Shown here: positions 35,801 through 43,484 of the stretch, in pieces
How the letters are laid out: every line of letters starts with the position of its first letter
Position numbering within the stretch: position 1 is the stretch's first letter
Source: Actinomyces oris
Lineage (GTDB): Bacteria; Actinomycetota; Actinomycetes; Actinomycetales; Actinomycetaceae
Direction: 5' to 3'
Assembly: GCF_006546825.1 (NCBI RefSeq)
Contig: NZ_VICC01000009.1
Location: 1-56,711, forward strand
DNA length: 56,711 nucleotides
Position numbers and translations under genes: made by a program
Notes under the pieces: model-generated
What the model was told of the DNA's origin: nothing
The model's database searches: none
Seen by the model: only the letters and a program-made list of their open reading frames with translations

Positions 35801-36797
35801 TCCACCAGCTGCGTGCGGGCTTCTTGAGCGTCCGCAAGGCCTCCTGGTACGAGCGCTCCGCGGTGGCGAGGTCGCCGACACGTTCCGAGGCGAGTCCCAG
35901 CTTGTAAAGAGTGTTCCCGTTGCCGGTGTCCAGTGAGGCGGCCAGGGCGTACTGTCCTTGTGCCCGCTCGTGCTCGCGCAGACGGTCCAGGCAGTAGGCC
36001 AGCTCGTAGGCCCGCTCCACCCTCGTCATCCCCTCGCCCGGGTAGATCTCGAAGAGCTCGGCCGCCAGCCTCCAGTCTCCCCGGGAGCACGCGAACTGGG
36101 CCGGCCCCTTGCTGCAGGCCTTTCCTCCGGCGGCCTTGCAGGCGGCGGCGAAGCTGGCGGCGGCGGAGGCCCGATCCCCCTCACGGTGGGCGATGACCCC
36201 CTGCTCGAAGAGCTCCTGCGCGCTGAGCTCATCGATGTCGGCCAGGGCGTCCAGGGTGCACCTGGCCGGCCCGTTGAGCCCCAGGTGAAGCTGAGCCTGA
36301 AGGAGCTTGCGCAGCCAGGCGGCGTCGTTCTCGTGCTCCGGCAGTCCGGAGAGCAGAACCTCCAGGCGCTGCCACTGCGGGGTGCTCGCGGGCAGGCAGG
36401 CGAGCAGATTCTCCGAGTAGCGCCGGTCCCGCACCCCCGAGGAGAGGGCCCGCGAGAAGAAGACGGAGGCCCCCTCCGGATCGTCCTGACGCTTGAGGAG
36501 GCAGCCGGCACGGTAGAAGGCCTCTCCGCAGGAGGGGTCGCGGTCGGCCACCTCGGTGTAGGTCCTCAAGGCCGCCTCGAACCGTTCCTGACGCTCAGCG
36601 ATGACTCCCAACCGCAGCCGGATGGCCGTGTCGTGGCCGCTCTCAGAGAGTTTTTCATACAGACGCTTTGCCTCAGCCAGGTTACCGTCCTCGTACTCCC
36701 TGGCGGCGGCATAGCGCACCAGCCGGGTGGTGGCCGGCAGCTGCAGGCGGCCGGAAACGGCACGCCCCATTTTTCTGAGAACAGCATCCTTACTCAT
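32808..36797 (-). CDS. Giant three-part enzyme: TPR-like region, CDP-glycerol glycerophosphotransferase, GT4 glycosyltransferase
   Basis: 1329 residues from the ATG at 36797 (MSKDAVLRKMGRAVSG), with AAGGG upstream. The longer open frame lacks support. Residues about 20-480 are helical TPR-type repeats (AIRLRLGVIAERQERFEAAL, NTLYKLGLASERVGDLATAE). Residues about 510-890 are a TagF domain with LVLWESNHGASIG, NTWHGTPFKTLGR near 609, LFAPTWRGG and DYSSILFDF near 781, all expected catalytic elements. Residues about 895-1310 are a GT4 GT-B domain (LLFHASMIPNGIASAL, VLATMGRMSMEKNQ, LPSLHEGQPVTLLEAMTLG). An Arg/Lys-rich tail may bind the membrane. The fusion suggests one protein that polymerises glycerol phosphate and glycosylates it. 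Confidence 0.88.
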   Translation of the reverse strand: MSKDAVLRKMGRAVSGRLQLPATTRLVRYAAAREYEDGNLAEAKRLYEKLSESGHDTAIRLRLGVIAERQERFEAALRTYTEVADRDPSCGEAFYRAGCLLKRQDDPEGASVFFSRALSSGVRDRRYSENLLACLPASTPQWQRLEVLLSGLPEHENDAAWLRKLLQAQLHLGLNGPARCTLDALADIDELSAQELFEQGVIAHREGDRASAAASFAAACKAAGGKACSKGPAQFACSRGDWRLAAELFEIYPGEGMTRVERAYELAYCLDRLREHERAQGQYALAASLDTGNGNTLYKLGLASERVGDLATAERSYQEALRTLKKPARSWWNYRRGVCLARLGRHDEALASFWAYLGPAPRGLASVSKQLASTGFLDLVRAKSTPPPRQRPEDLVESTIGDVMLGLHEALSSHNSTDDPGAGEAIPSAAAGQAAQSIRHVLPLVLKGDRNHRLVLAQLAQDAGQVELACEILEQAEEFGCKDGLDPRAYGRTATAARNIRYAEALEVLPVSPHLVLWESNHGASIGCHPLAIFRWMVDRPEYSHLLHVWAVNDLGAIPADLLGRRNVVFVPLHSTEYMQYLATAGYLVNNVSFAPYFVRRREQRYLNTWHGTPFKTLGRSMRGGLLDYENLQRNFQLSTTLMAPNELTRWALVEDHDLLDVYRGRTIVAGSPRLDTSLTMSAQERTVLRGRLGLAEDDERRLVLFAPTWRGGVSKRELDREALVADLTAMASRDDVLVVYRAHRLSEKLLAGVDLPVSVVPKDIDTNELLAAVDVLVTDYSSILFDFLPQKRPIVLYMHDIEEYRAERGLYLDPGEVPGLACYDRAELASAIGRALAGEGVAPQKALDRYCPYEDGQASSRLARAFFDDDLDHGRQAIIRDHALEPASGDGSRRRRTLLFHASMIPNGIASALLALLEALDPDLYSVNLIVEPSVLRNNEDRQEIFRRLPRHVHVICKPGAAPWRIHERACVNDFARHPDAFTSQSFWDCYWAYYERETRRILGDFVPDAAIEYDGYAETWVSLIAAWGRRGSRTSCYQHNQMDNEYRDKYPGLKRVFTLYSAVVAVVAVSPGLARHNRSGLAGLGIDLSQRQLSARNLLDVERVRLGAQAPAPDAFIALKNEHDIVLATMGRMSMEKNQAALIEALALLREQDGTEGGTAQGLSIGLAIVGSGVLEGTLRARIDSLGLSGHVALLGQMDNPFPVLGGADLFVLPSLHEGQPVTLLEAMTLGTGIVASDLPGNRELVALGYGVLSGTSPQDIAQAIRTALADPRLAHGDFDVTEHNARSLRDTLEAVLGPEALHQQPQGKTASKRRRRKRAASRGKPA

Positions 36798-36937
36798 GAT
36801 GGTCGCCCTTATTTCAGTATGAACATTACGCGTATTTAATCCTGCGCCTGTTGACGCAGCATGCAGCGAGCCTCGATCCAGGTCTCCGCTCACCCCTCGA
36901 TACAGCCCGCACAGCGAGCCGCCGCTCAGCGCACCAC

Positions 36938-37330
36938 TCAGCCCAGGCGCATATCACTCTTGATCCGAGTCGTTGAGACCTCGGGAGTCCGCGGGAGGTA
37001 GACGACCTCACACAGACCCTTGAGCTGGTCGTCGAACTCGCCGTTCCAGTCGTCCCCCATGACGAAGACATCAATACCGTATTTGGCGATGTCCTCGGTC
37101 TTCTGCCCCCAGGTCATCTCGGGCACCACGAGATCGACATACCGGATGGCTTCGAGCATCACCTTGCGCTCCTCGTAGGAGAAGTAGGCCTGCTTACCCT
37201 TTCCGGCATTGAACTCGTCACTGGACAGCGCCACCATCAGGAAGTCCCCCAGCGCTCGCGCACGCTTCAGCAATGCAATATGACCATAGTGGAGCAGGTC
37301 ATATGTGCCATAGGTAATCACGCGCTTCAT
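36938..37330 (-). CDS. tagD: Glycerol-3-phosphate cytidylyltransferase, copy 2
   Basis: 130 residues, the usual TagD size. HYGH (14-17) and the C-terminal RTPEVSTTRIK (114-124), matching the family RTxGISTT signature, are intact, so it should make CDP-glycerol from CTP and glycerol 3-phosphate. The start ATG at 37330 has AGGAAG 7 bases upstream. It is followed, 140 bp downstream, by the three-part polymerase gene that would use its product. About 70 percent of residues match copy 1 by eye, pointing to a duplication now flanking the two sub-operons of the locus. Confidence 0.95.
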   Translation of the reverse strand: MKRVITYGTYDLLHYGHIALLKRARALGDFLMVALSSDEFNAGKGKQAYFSYEERKVMLEAIRYVDLVVPEMTWGQKTEDIAKYGIDVFVMGDDWNGEFDDQLKGLCEVVYLPRTPEVSTTRIKSDMRLG

Positions 37331-37594
37331 GGGGTCACTTCCTGGTTGGACGTTCGAGGTTCATCCTCAACAACACTCCGGACAAACCACCGTGAGTATT
37401 CCCCACCCCGAGAACCACAATCGAAGATGTCATAGAATCGATGCGATACCGATATGCCGCCGAAATACCCGATGTTCGCCGTCGAATATCACAGAGAGTT
37501 CCGTCTCACCTTTCCCTCACTCTCACACACTCGTCACAATTTTTCTTTCCAGTTCTTTTGAGAGGCGGCGTTCATCCACCCTTCCGGTCGCTTA
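37331..37594. other. AT-richer gap upstream of tagD copy 2
   Basis: 264 bases of lower GC content with T-rich runs near 37540-37560. It should contain the promoter of tagD copy 2 and the 3' end of the upstream transcription unit. No gene or strong hairpin is seen. Confidence 0.4.
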
Positions 37595-40500
37595 TCAGCT
37601 CAGGAAACGAGCGATCCATCCCCGGATCCACATGAGGTTGTCCAGGATCGGCGCGGGTTCCACCTCCAGTGGGGAGTAGCGCCCCTCAGCGACGTCGATG
37701 TCGCCGAGGAGCCGCTGCAGGTGGGATACGAGCTCATCGTGGTCGGCGGCGACCGGCAGCCCCGAGCCCAGGGGCCAGTCACCGTACAGGCCCCTTTCGA
37801 CATCTCGGTAGGAGGCCAGGTCGGGTGCGTAGACCACTGCCGGTTTCCCGGTCAGAGCGAAGTCGAAGAAGATGCTCGAGTAGTCCGAGACCAGGATGTC
37901 GGCCGCCAGCATGAGCTCCTCGACACCCGGGTACCTGCTGACATCGATCATCCCTGGGACACATCCGGCCCGGTTCATGTGGTGGCTGCGCATCAGGACC
38001 ACCGCATCGAGGAGCTCAGCCAGACACGGCCCGTCCAGTGCCCCCACAGGTCCCGGCCCGTGCGCGGCGGCGCAGCCGGCAGCACCCGTCGAGGGCCGCA
38101 GGCTCTCGCGCCAGGTCGGGGCGTAGAGAATGACGGGCTGTCCCGGAGCGATACCGAGCTCGTGGCGCACCCGCCGCCGTACTTCAGCGCCTCCGAGCAG
38201 CCTCACGTTGCGGGGGTACTCCCCCACCCGAACCGGCCCGCGGTATCCCAGTGCCTGTTGAAGGCGCCGACCAGCCTGCGGGCTCTGGGCGAGCAGCAGG
38301 TCCCACTGAGGGACCTGGCGGTCCATGAGTCGCCGGTATCTCAGGGTGACGGCTCTCGGCGCATCGTGCAACAGCTTCTTGATCGGAGTGCCGTGCCAGG
38401 TCTGGAGCAGGTGCTGGCCCTCACGCTTGGAGAACCAGGAGGGGAGGTGGTCGTTGGTGACGATGACACGTGAGGTGCGCAGCGCCTCCACCCACTGCGG
38501 GGATCCGACGACGACGGGGCGCGCGCCCGCCGGCACGCGAACCGTCCCGTCAACAACCGACCACCACAGGGGCGCTCCCACGCCGTGGGCCGCCAGGTCC
38601 TCGCAGATGGCGGCCGGGTTGTCTCCCGCGCTGCGTCCACCGAAGGACTCCAGGAACACTCCCGGTCTCAGGGGGCCCGCCTCGCGCTCGATGAGGAGCC
38701 GGTGGCCCCGTCGTGAGCGCACGCCAGGAGTCAGCGGAGGGATGACAGCAACGGCCACGGAGCCGTCCGTGCGGGTGAGGAGCCGCGCGCGGCGCGCCGG
38801 GCGCCCGGCATCCGCCCCGGTGACGTCGCTATCGGGTTCCGCCGCGCAGCTAGTGGGCGCCGCGGCGATAGGAACCTCGGTGGCCGGACCGTCGATCCCT
38901 TCTCCGGCCAGGCAGGCTCCCTTGATCCGGTTGCCGGGCTCGTCCTGCGATACGGTGCTCCAGCTCAGCGAGTAGGTCGCCAGCTCGATGTCGGGATCAG
39001 CCAGATCGATGCTTGCCGACCAGCCGCCGCCAGGGGCCAGGACGGCCGGCACCGTCATCGCCCGAGCCTCGGCGGCCCTGCCGCCCAGGACGATATCCAG
39101 CCCATCCGGGGCCGGCGCCACCGTTCCGCTCAGCTCCAGCGTTGCGTCAGTGTCCAGACGCGCGCAGAGGAGCACGACGTCGATCTCCCCGCCGGGCCGC
39201 GCCTTGCTCCCCCGGATCCCACTCGGCGCCGGGGCGACCTGGAGCAGCCCCCGCTGACCGCGCGCCTCCAGATGCTGCCCGGTCTCCGGCGGCGCCAGGT
39301 GCCTCCTGCTGGAGCCGGCCGGTTGCGGCATCCATGCCCGCACCTCTCGCCCGGCAACGCGGGTCACCACCCGGAACCAGGAGGGGCGGCCCGCTTCGAC
39401 CTGCAGACGCACCACGATCCCCGAGGTGAGGTAGGAGCGCCACGGGTCGCCGGCCTCCAGGTCGGCTCGGGGGGCCTCACAGCGATCAGCCTGGGCGCGG
39501 CCTCGAACTCGTCCGGTCTCATCGACCACCTCGACGGTCGGGCGGTCGATCAGGCCTGGGTCGAGCCCCCAGACCCAGGCGCATCCGCGCACCTCCAGGG
39601 TCCTGGGGCCCAGCCAGCGCACCGCGTCGACACCGACGTGCAGTCTTAAGTCGGCGTCCCGGATCTCGGTGAGTCGGCGGGGCACCGGGGCCCCTTCCAG
39701 GAGAGCAGGCTCGGGGCGCACGGTGCCCGCCTCGATGGTCAGGGGAAGGTGGCCCAGGTCCTCGCAGCGTCTGCCGATCAGCTCCTCGAGCTCCACGGCG
39801 CCGGCCGGCTCGTCCTGGATGAGGAGCCACAGCACGAGTCGGTCGAGCAGCCCGACCGCCTCCCACACGAGGTCGTCGGCGTCGGCGAGCGCCCTTCTCG
39901 CAATGCGGCGCAGCCTGCCGGAGAAGTCGGGCCCCTCCCGGTGAGTGGCCTCGGCCAGACGAACCAGGTCCCGACTCAGGCGTCCGGCGACCAGGCTCCG
40001 ACGCACCGCCTCCGGGGCGTCGGCGGCCAGCTGCGCCAAAGCGTCCACCTCCGCCAGGAGGCCGACGGGATCCGTGTCCGCACTGAGGCCACGGGCCGCA
40101 GAGCCTGCGCGCCAGGTGTAGACCTCCTCATCCAGGACGTCCATCCGGGTCGCGGCCAGAAGCACCGCGAGGGCCCTGGCGGGCAGTGACACGGCGGGGG
40201 CGCGGAGCACTCGAGGCCGTCTCGGCGGTGCCCACAGCCTTCGGCGCGCCATGACCGCGCCGGCCACCAGCTCCTCAACCACCTCGGGCACCCGAGCCGG
40301 CGGCTGCGCGAGACGAGGCGCGCGGGGAGGTCCCGCCCCCGGCCCGGCCCCGGTTGCCGGTGTCAAGGACCGCGAGCGCGCGACGACAACGTCGGAGCCC
40401 GACCGCTCCAGGCACTCAATCATCGACTGGCAGGCACCGCCGACAAGTCCGTCCCCACCGTCAACAACGGTGACCAGGCCTCCCCTGGCTCGTTTCAGGG

Positions 40501-40804
40501 CGGTATCCAGCCAGCCATCCGGGCCAGCGCCCCGGATATCGTCCCGGTCGCAGGACACGACCCGGACGCGCCGGTCCCTGGCGGACAGGCCGGTGGCCAC
40601 CTGCTCACCGGAGCTCAGCGCATCGGCCCCCGGACCGACGACGACCAGGACCTCCAGGTCCCTGAAGGTCTGGTTGAGTACGGAGCGGATGGCCCCTTCC
40701 AGGTGAGGACCGGCCCCCGCTGCTCGGACGATGACGCTGAGTCGGGGCCGGTGCACGCCGCGCACAGCCGCACCGATGAGACGTCTCAGACGCCTGCCGC
40801 CCAT
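37595..40804 (-). CDS. GT2-like / CDP-glycerol glycerophosphotransferase fusion
   Basis: 1069 residues. The N-terminal GT-A-like domain (about 18-200, RLSVIVRAAGAGPHLEGAIR, VVDGGDGLVGGA) has DGGDG where active enzymes have DxD, so it may be degenerate. A roughly 400-residue middle part, with strand-rich, Arg-rich repeats (LEVRGCAWVWG, VRAWMPQPAGSS), resembles substrate-binding extensions. The C-terminal TagF domain has LLQTWHGTPIKKLLHD near 801, ILYAPTWRESLR and DYSSIFFDFALTGKP near 974, all intact. The start ATG has AAGGAC only one base upstream, so a slightly later GTG is possible. Overlaps the dehydrogenase gene by 19 bp. Confidence 0.85.
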   Translation of the reverse strand: MGGRRLRRLIGAAVRGVHRPRLSVIVRAAGAGPHLEGAIRSVLNQTFRDLEVLVVVGPGADALSSGEQVATGLSARDRRVRVVSCDRDDIRGAGPDGWLDTALKRARGGLVTVVDGGDGLVGGACQSMIECLERSGSDVVVARSRSLTPATGAGPGAGPPRAPRLAQPPARVPEVVEELVAGAVMARRRLWAPPRRPRVLRAPAVSLPARALAVLLAATRMDVLDEEVYTWRAGSAARGLSADTDPVGLLAEVDALAQLAADAPEAVRRSLVAGRLSRDLVRLAEATHREGPDFSGRLRRIARRALADADDLVWEAVGLLDRLVLWLLIQDEPAGAVELEELIGRRCEDLGHLPLTIEAGTVRPEPALLEGAPVPRRLTEIRDADLRLHVGVDAVRWLGPRTLEVRGCAWVWGLDPGLIDRPTVEVVDETGRVRGRAQADRCEAPRADLEAGDPWRSYLTSGIVVRLQVEAGRPSWFRVVTRVAGREVRAWMPQPAGSSRRHLAPPETGQHLEARGQRGLLQVAPAPSGIRGSKARPGGEIDVVLLCARLDTDATLELSGTVAPAPDGLDIVLGGRAAEARAMTVPAVLAPGGGWSASIDLADPDIELATYSLSWSTVSQDEPGNRIKGACLAGEGIDGPATEVPIAAAPTSCAAEPDSDVTGADAGRPARRARLLTRTDGSVAVAVIPPLTPGVRSRRGHRLLIEREAGPLRPGVFLESFGGRSAGDNPAAICEDLAAHGVGAPLWWSVVDGTVRVPAGARPVVVGSPQWVEALRTSRVIVTNDHLPSWFSKREGQHLLQTWHGTPIKKLLHDAPRAVTLRYRRLMDRQVPQWDLLLAQSPQAGRRLQQALGYRGPVRVGEYPRNVRLLGGAEVRRRVRHELGIAPGQPVILYAPTWRESLRPSTGAAGCAAAHGPGPVGALDGPCLAELLDAVVLMRSHHMNRAGCVPGMIDVSRYPGVEELMLAADILVSDYSSIFFDFALTGKPAVVYAPDLASYRDVERGLYGDWPLGSGLPVAADHDELVSHLQRLLGDIDVAEGRYSPLEVEPAPILDNLMWIRGWIARFLS

Positions 40805-42093
40805 GTCCTTCTACCCGTCAGCTGGGGCTCTCGGGCGCGCCAGAACCCCGTGGCGTCGATAACGCTGCGCCCCTCGAGCAGGTGCGGATCAAGGTCGGCG
40901 AACTCCTGGTGGCCAACCAGCACCGCCACGACATCAGCCTGTTCGACGGCCTGCCGCCACCCGGTCAGCCGCACGTTGTCCCACCGCGCCAAAGACGCCG
41001 GGAGCTCCTTGGCGTGCGGCTCGGCCACCAGGACCTGGGCATGGGGCGCAGCGGCGGCCACCTGCTCAGTGATCGCAAGCGCCGGCGACTGGCGCAGGTC
41101 ATCGACATCGGCCTTGAAGGTCAGGCCGAGTACCGCCACGATCGGCGAGGAGAAGGGCTCCATCGCCTCAAGGATGCGCCCGACGTAGTGGGCCGGCCGG
41201 GAGTCATTGACCTGGCGGGCCGTGCGGATGAGCCGGGTCTCCTCCGGAGCGCTGGACACCAGGAACCAGGGGTCCACGGCGATGCAGTGGCCGCCCACGC
41301 CGGGGCCCGGCTGCAGAATGCTCACCCGCGGATGGCGGTTGGCCAGGTCGACGAGCTCCCAGACATCCACCCCGACCCGCTCGCAGACAAGGGCCAGCTC
41401 GTTGGCGAAGGCGATGTTGAGGTCACGGAAGGAGTTCTCCGTCAGTTTGGTCATCTCGGCGGTGGTGGCGTCGGTCAGGACCAGCTCGCCGGCGCAGAAG
41501 GTGGCGTACAGGTCTCTGGCCAGGCGTGACGCCTCGGGGGTCAGGCCGCCGATGACCCGGGAGTTGGTCACCATCTCCGTCATGATGCGCCCGGGCAGCA
41601 CGCGTTCGGGGCAGTAGGACAGATGCACCTGGGGCCGTGCGCCGCTGCCGTCCGTGGACAGGTCCGGGCGCATCGAGCCGATCGCCTCAGCCAGGGCGCG
41701 AGTGGTACCGGGCGGGCAGGTCGACTCCAGGACGATGAGCTCGCCCCCTGTGAGACGAGGGGCGATCTGCCTGGTAGCGGCCTCCACCAGGGACAGATCG
41801 GCCGCGTGGTCCGAGCCCGTCGACGGGGTCGGCACCGCGATGATGTAGGTCCGTGCCGAGGGCGTCTCCATCTGGGCGCGCAGGCGGCCGGCCTCGACCT
41901 GTTCGGCCAGCACGGTGGCCAGCCCCTCCTCGAGGAAGGGAAGCTCTCCGCGGTTGACGGCCTCGACACGTTCCCGGATCCGGTCCACCCCGACGACGTC
42001 GAGCCCGGCGCGGGCCAGGACCGCTGCCGTGGGCAGGCCGATGTACCCCAGCCCGATGACCGCGACGTCAGCTACTTCAGTCGTGTCAGTCAT
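40786..42093 (-). CDS. wecC: UDP-N-acetyl-D-mannosamine dehydrogenase
   Basis: 435 residues from the ATG at 42093 (MTDTTEVADVAVIGLGYIGL), with GGAG upstream; the frame is open 21 codons further without support. Rossmann motif GLGYIGLPTAAVLA near 13-26, SPEL-type STCPPGTTRALAEAIG, and the catalytic cysteine in GPGVGGHCIAVDPWFL (Cys270). Oxidises UDP-ManNAc with two NAD+ to UDP-ManNAc uronic acid. The UDP-GlcNAc 2-epimerase that would supply the substrate is not in the window. UDP-GlcNAc or related dehydrogenases (WbpA type) share these motifs, so the exact sugar needs care. It predicts a uronic acid in the polymer. Confidence 0.88.
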   Translation of the reverse strand: MTDTTEVADVAVIGLGYIGLPTAAVLARAGLDVVGVDRIRERVEAVNRGELPFLEEGLATVLAEQVEAGRLRAQMETPSARTYIIAVPTPSTGSDHAADLSLVEAATRQIAPRLTGGELIVLESTCPPGTTRALAEAIGSMRPDLSTDGSGARPQVHLSYCPERVLPGRIMTEMVTNSRVIGGLTPEASRLARDLYATFCAGELVLTDATTAEMTKLTENSFRDLNIAFANELALVCERVGVDVWELVDLANRHPRVSILQPGPGVGGHCIAVDPWFLVSSAPEETRLIRTARQVNDSRPAHYVGRILEAMEPFSSPIVAVLGLTFKADVDDLRQSPALAITEQVAAAAPHAQVLVAEPHAKELPASLARWDNVRLTGWRQAVEQADVVAVLVGHQEFADLDPHLLEGRSVIDATGFWRAREPQLTGRRTWAAGV

Positions 42094-42168
42094 AAGTCTC
42101 CATGCATTCGTTCGCGTCCCCGGGGAGCTCCCCGGGGACGCTGCTCCGTGAGCCACGTGTCCGTACCT

Positions 42169-43305
42169 CTAGTTCACCGTGGCGGGGAGCAGCTCGACGG
42201 CGTCAGGGTGCTCGGTGAGGTAGGCGCTCACCCGGTCCTCGGCGAAGGCCTTGAACAAGGGGGTGTCCACGTCGGCGTCGAGCGTGACGATGGACTGCCC
42301 GTCCGTGGAGGTTCCCGTACCGGCGGTCGGCACGGTCATGAACCTGATGTCGTTGCTGTGGAGGTGGCGCGTCTCCAGGGCCAGGGACTGCATCTGGTTG
42401 AGCGTGAAGGACTCGTCCACGGCGACTGTCCGCGAGGCGGTCTTGAGGAAGGAGTACAGCGCCGTGGGACTGCTCAGGGTGCCGTTGGTCAGGACCCTGC
42501 TCACGATGGAGCGCATCCAGGTCTGCTGGCGCTTGACGCGGTCGAAGTCCCCGTTGGGCAGGGAGGAGCGCTCGCGGGTGTAGGCCAGGGCCTGCTGCCC
42601 GTCGAGTACCTGGGCACCTGCGCCGAGTTCCTTGCCGGCGAGTGTCTGAGGCGTCTTGAGGTTGATGCGCACCCCACCGATCTCGTCGGTCAGGGCGACG
42701 AAGGACTCGAAGTTCGCCACCGCGAAGTGGTCGATGTGGATGCCGGTGAGGTTCTCCACGGTGTGGATCGTCAGCGAGGGCCCCCCGTAGGAGTAGGCGG
42801 CGTTGATCTTCCCCTGGCCGTGACCGGGGATCTCCACCCATGAGTCGCGGGGGATCGACATGACTGAGACCGTCTTCCGGTCTCCGCTGACCTGAACGAT
42901 CATGATCGCGTCCGTGCGCTGGGCCCCCTCCTTCCACTGGGAGGGGTCGGAGGCGGAGGTGCGCGAGTCGGTCCCCAGGACCAGGATGTTGACAGCCGGT
43001 TCCTCGCCCGCGGCCACCTTCTGCTGCGGGGCCCGTGCGGGAATGCCCGCGAAGGGATCGGCGATGAACTCGATGCCGGAGGCGATGGAGTGTCGCACCC
43101 ACAGGGCCAGGCCTCCTGTGGCCAGGGTCAGAACCAGGAAGAACGCCAGGACACTAAGAAGGGCGATCCTCCATCCTCGTCCGGGACGGCGCAGGACGCT
43201 GCCTGCACCGCGCGCCGAGGTCGTGTCGGCCCCTGACGAGGCGGCTTCAGCATCGCCCTTTTCAATCGGACTGCTTTCGGGTTCTGGTAGGAGGGACTGA
43301 GTCAT
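42169..43305 (-). CDS. LCP (LytR-CpsA-Psr) family glycopolymer ligase
   Basis: 378 residues when started at the ATG at 43305 (MTQSLLPEPESS). Neither this nor upstream starts have a clear Shine-Dalgarno. Cytoplasmic N-terminus (1-45), one membrane helix (about 46-70), then the extracellular LCP domain with VNILVLGTDSRT, RTDAIMIVQVSGD, MSIPRDSWVEIPGHGQGKIN (polyprenyl-phosphate and metal residues) and YTRERSSLPNGDFDRVKRQQ. LCP enzymes move lipid-linked polymers to peptidoglycan or to glycoproteins. In Actinomyces oris the LCP protein LcpA attaches glycopolymer to the surface protein GspA. It is the attachment step of this locus. The dehydrogenase follows at 75 bp. Confidence 0.92.
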   Translation of the reverse strand: MTQSLLPEPESSPIEKGDAEAASSGADTTSARGAGSVLRRPGRGWRIALLSVLAFFLVLTLATGGLALWVRHSIASGIEFIADPFAGIPARAPQQKVAAGEEPAVNILVLGTDSRTSASDPSQWKEGAQRTDAIMIVQVSGDRKTVSVMSIPRDSWVEIPGHGQGKINAAYSYGGPSLTIHTVENLTGIHIDHFAVANFESFVALTDEIGGVRINLKTPQTLAGKELGAGAQVLDGQQALAYTRERSSLPNGDFDRVKRQQTWMRSIVSRVLTNGTLSSPTALYSFLKTASRTVAVDESFTLNQMQSLALETRHLHSNDIRFMTVPTAGTGTSTDGQSIVTLDADVDTPLFKAFAEDRVSAYLTEHPDAVELLPATVN

Positions 43306-43331
43306 GGGCCAATGGCACCACATATTTCTCG

Positions 43332-43380
43332 AGCGTTTTGCCCGGAATCCCCTTGTTTTAGGAATTCCGGGCAAAATGCT
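43332..43380 (-). terminator. Long inverted repeat between ilvE and the LCP gene
   Basis: Stem of 17 contiguous pairs (43332-43348 with 43364-43380, one G-U), then one mismatch and two more pairs closing a 9-base loop. It lies downstream of ilvE and just before the LCP gene, both on the minus strand, so it may end the ilvE transcript. There is no clear T run after it, and an operator or RNA-stability role is also possible. Confidence 0.55.
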
Positions 43381-43398
43381 CATGAAATGAGATACAAC

Positions 43399-43417
43399 TG
43401 AGACCGCCGCAATCTCA
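43399..43417. promoter_or_regulatory. 19-bp inverted-repeat element, copy A (upstream of LCP)
   Basis: TGAGACCGCCGCAATCTCA: arms TGAGA/TCTCA around 9 bases. It matches 17 of 19 positions with the element at 52902-52920 upstream of ilvB. Probably a protein-binding site; the regulator is unknown. Confidence 0.5.
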
Positions 43418-43484
43418 CTGTCACCATTTCACGTCACATAAACAATATCTTTCTGGACGTTCAGAAGGAATATCGTCGGTGGTT

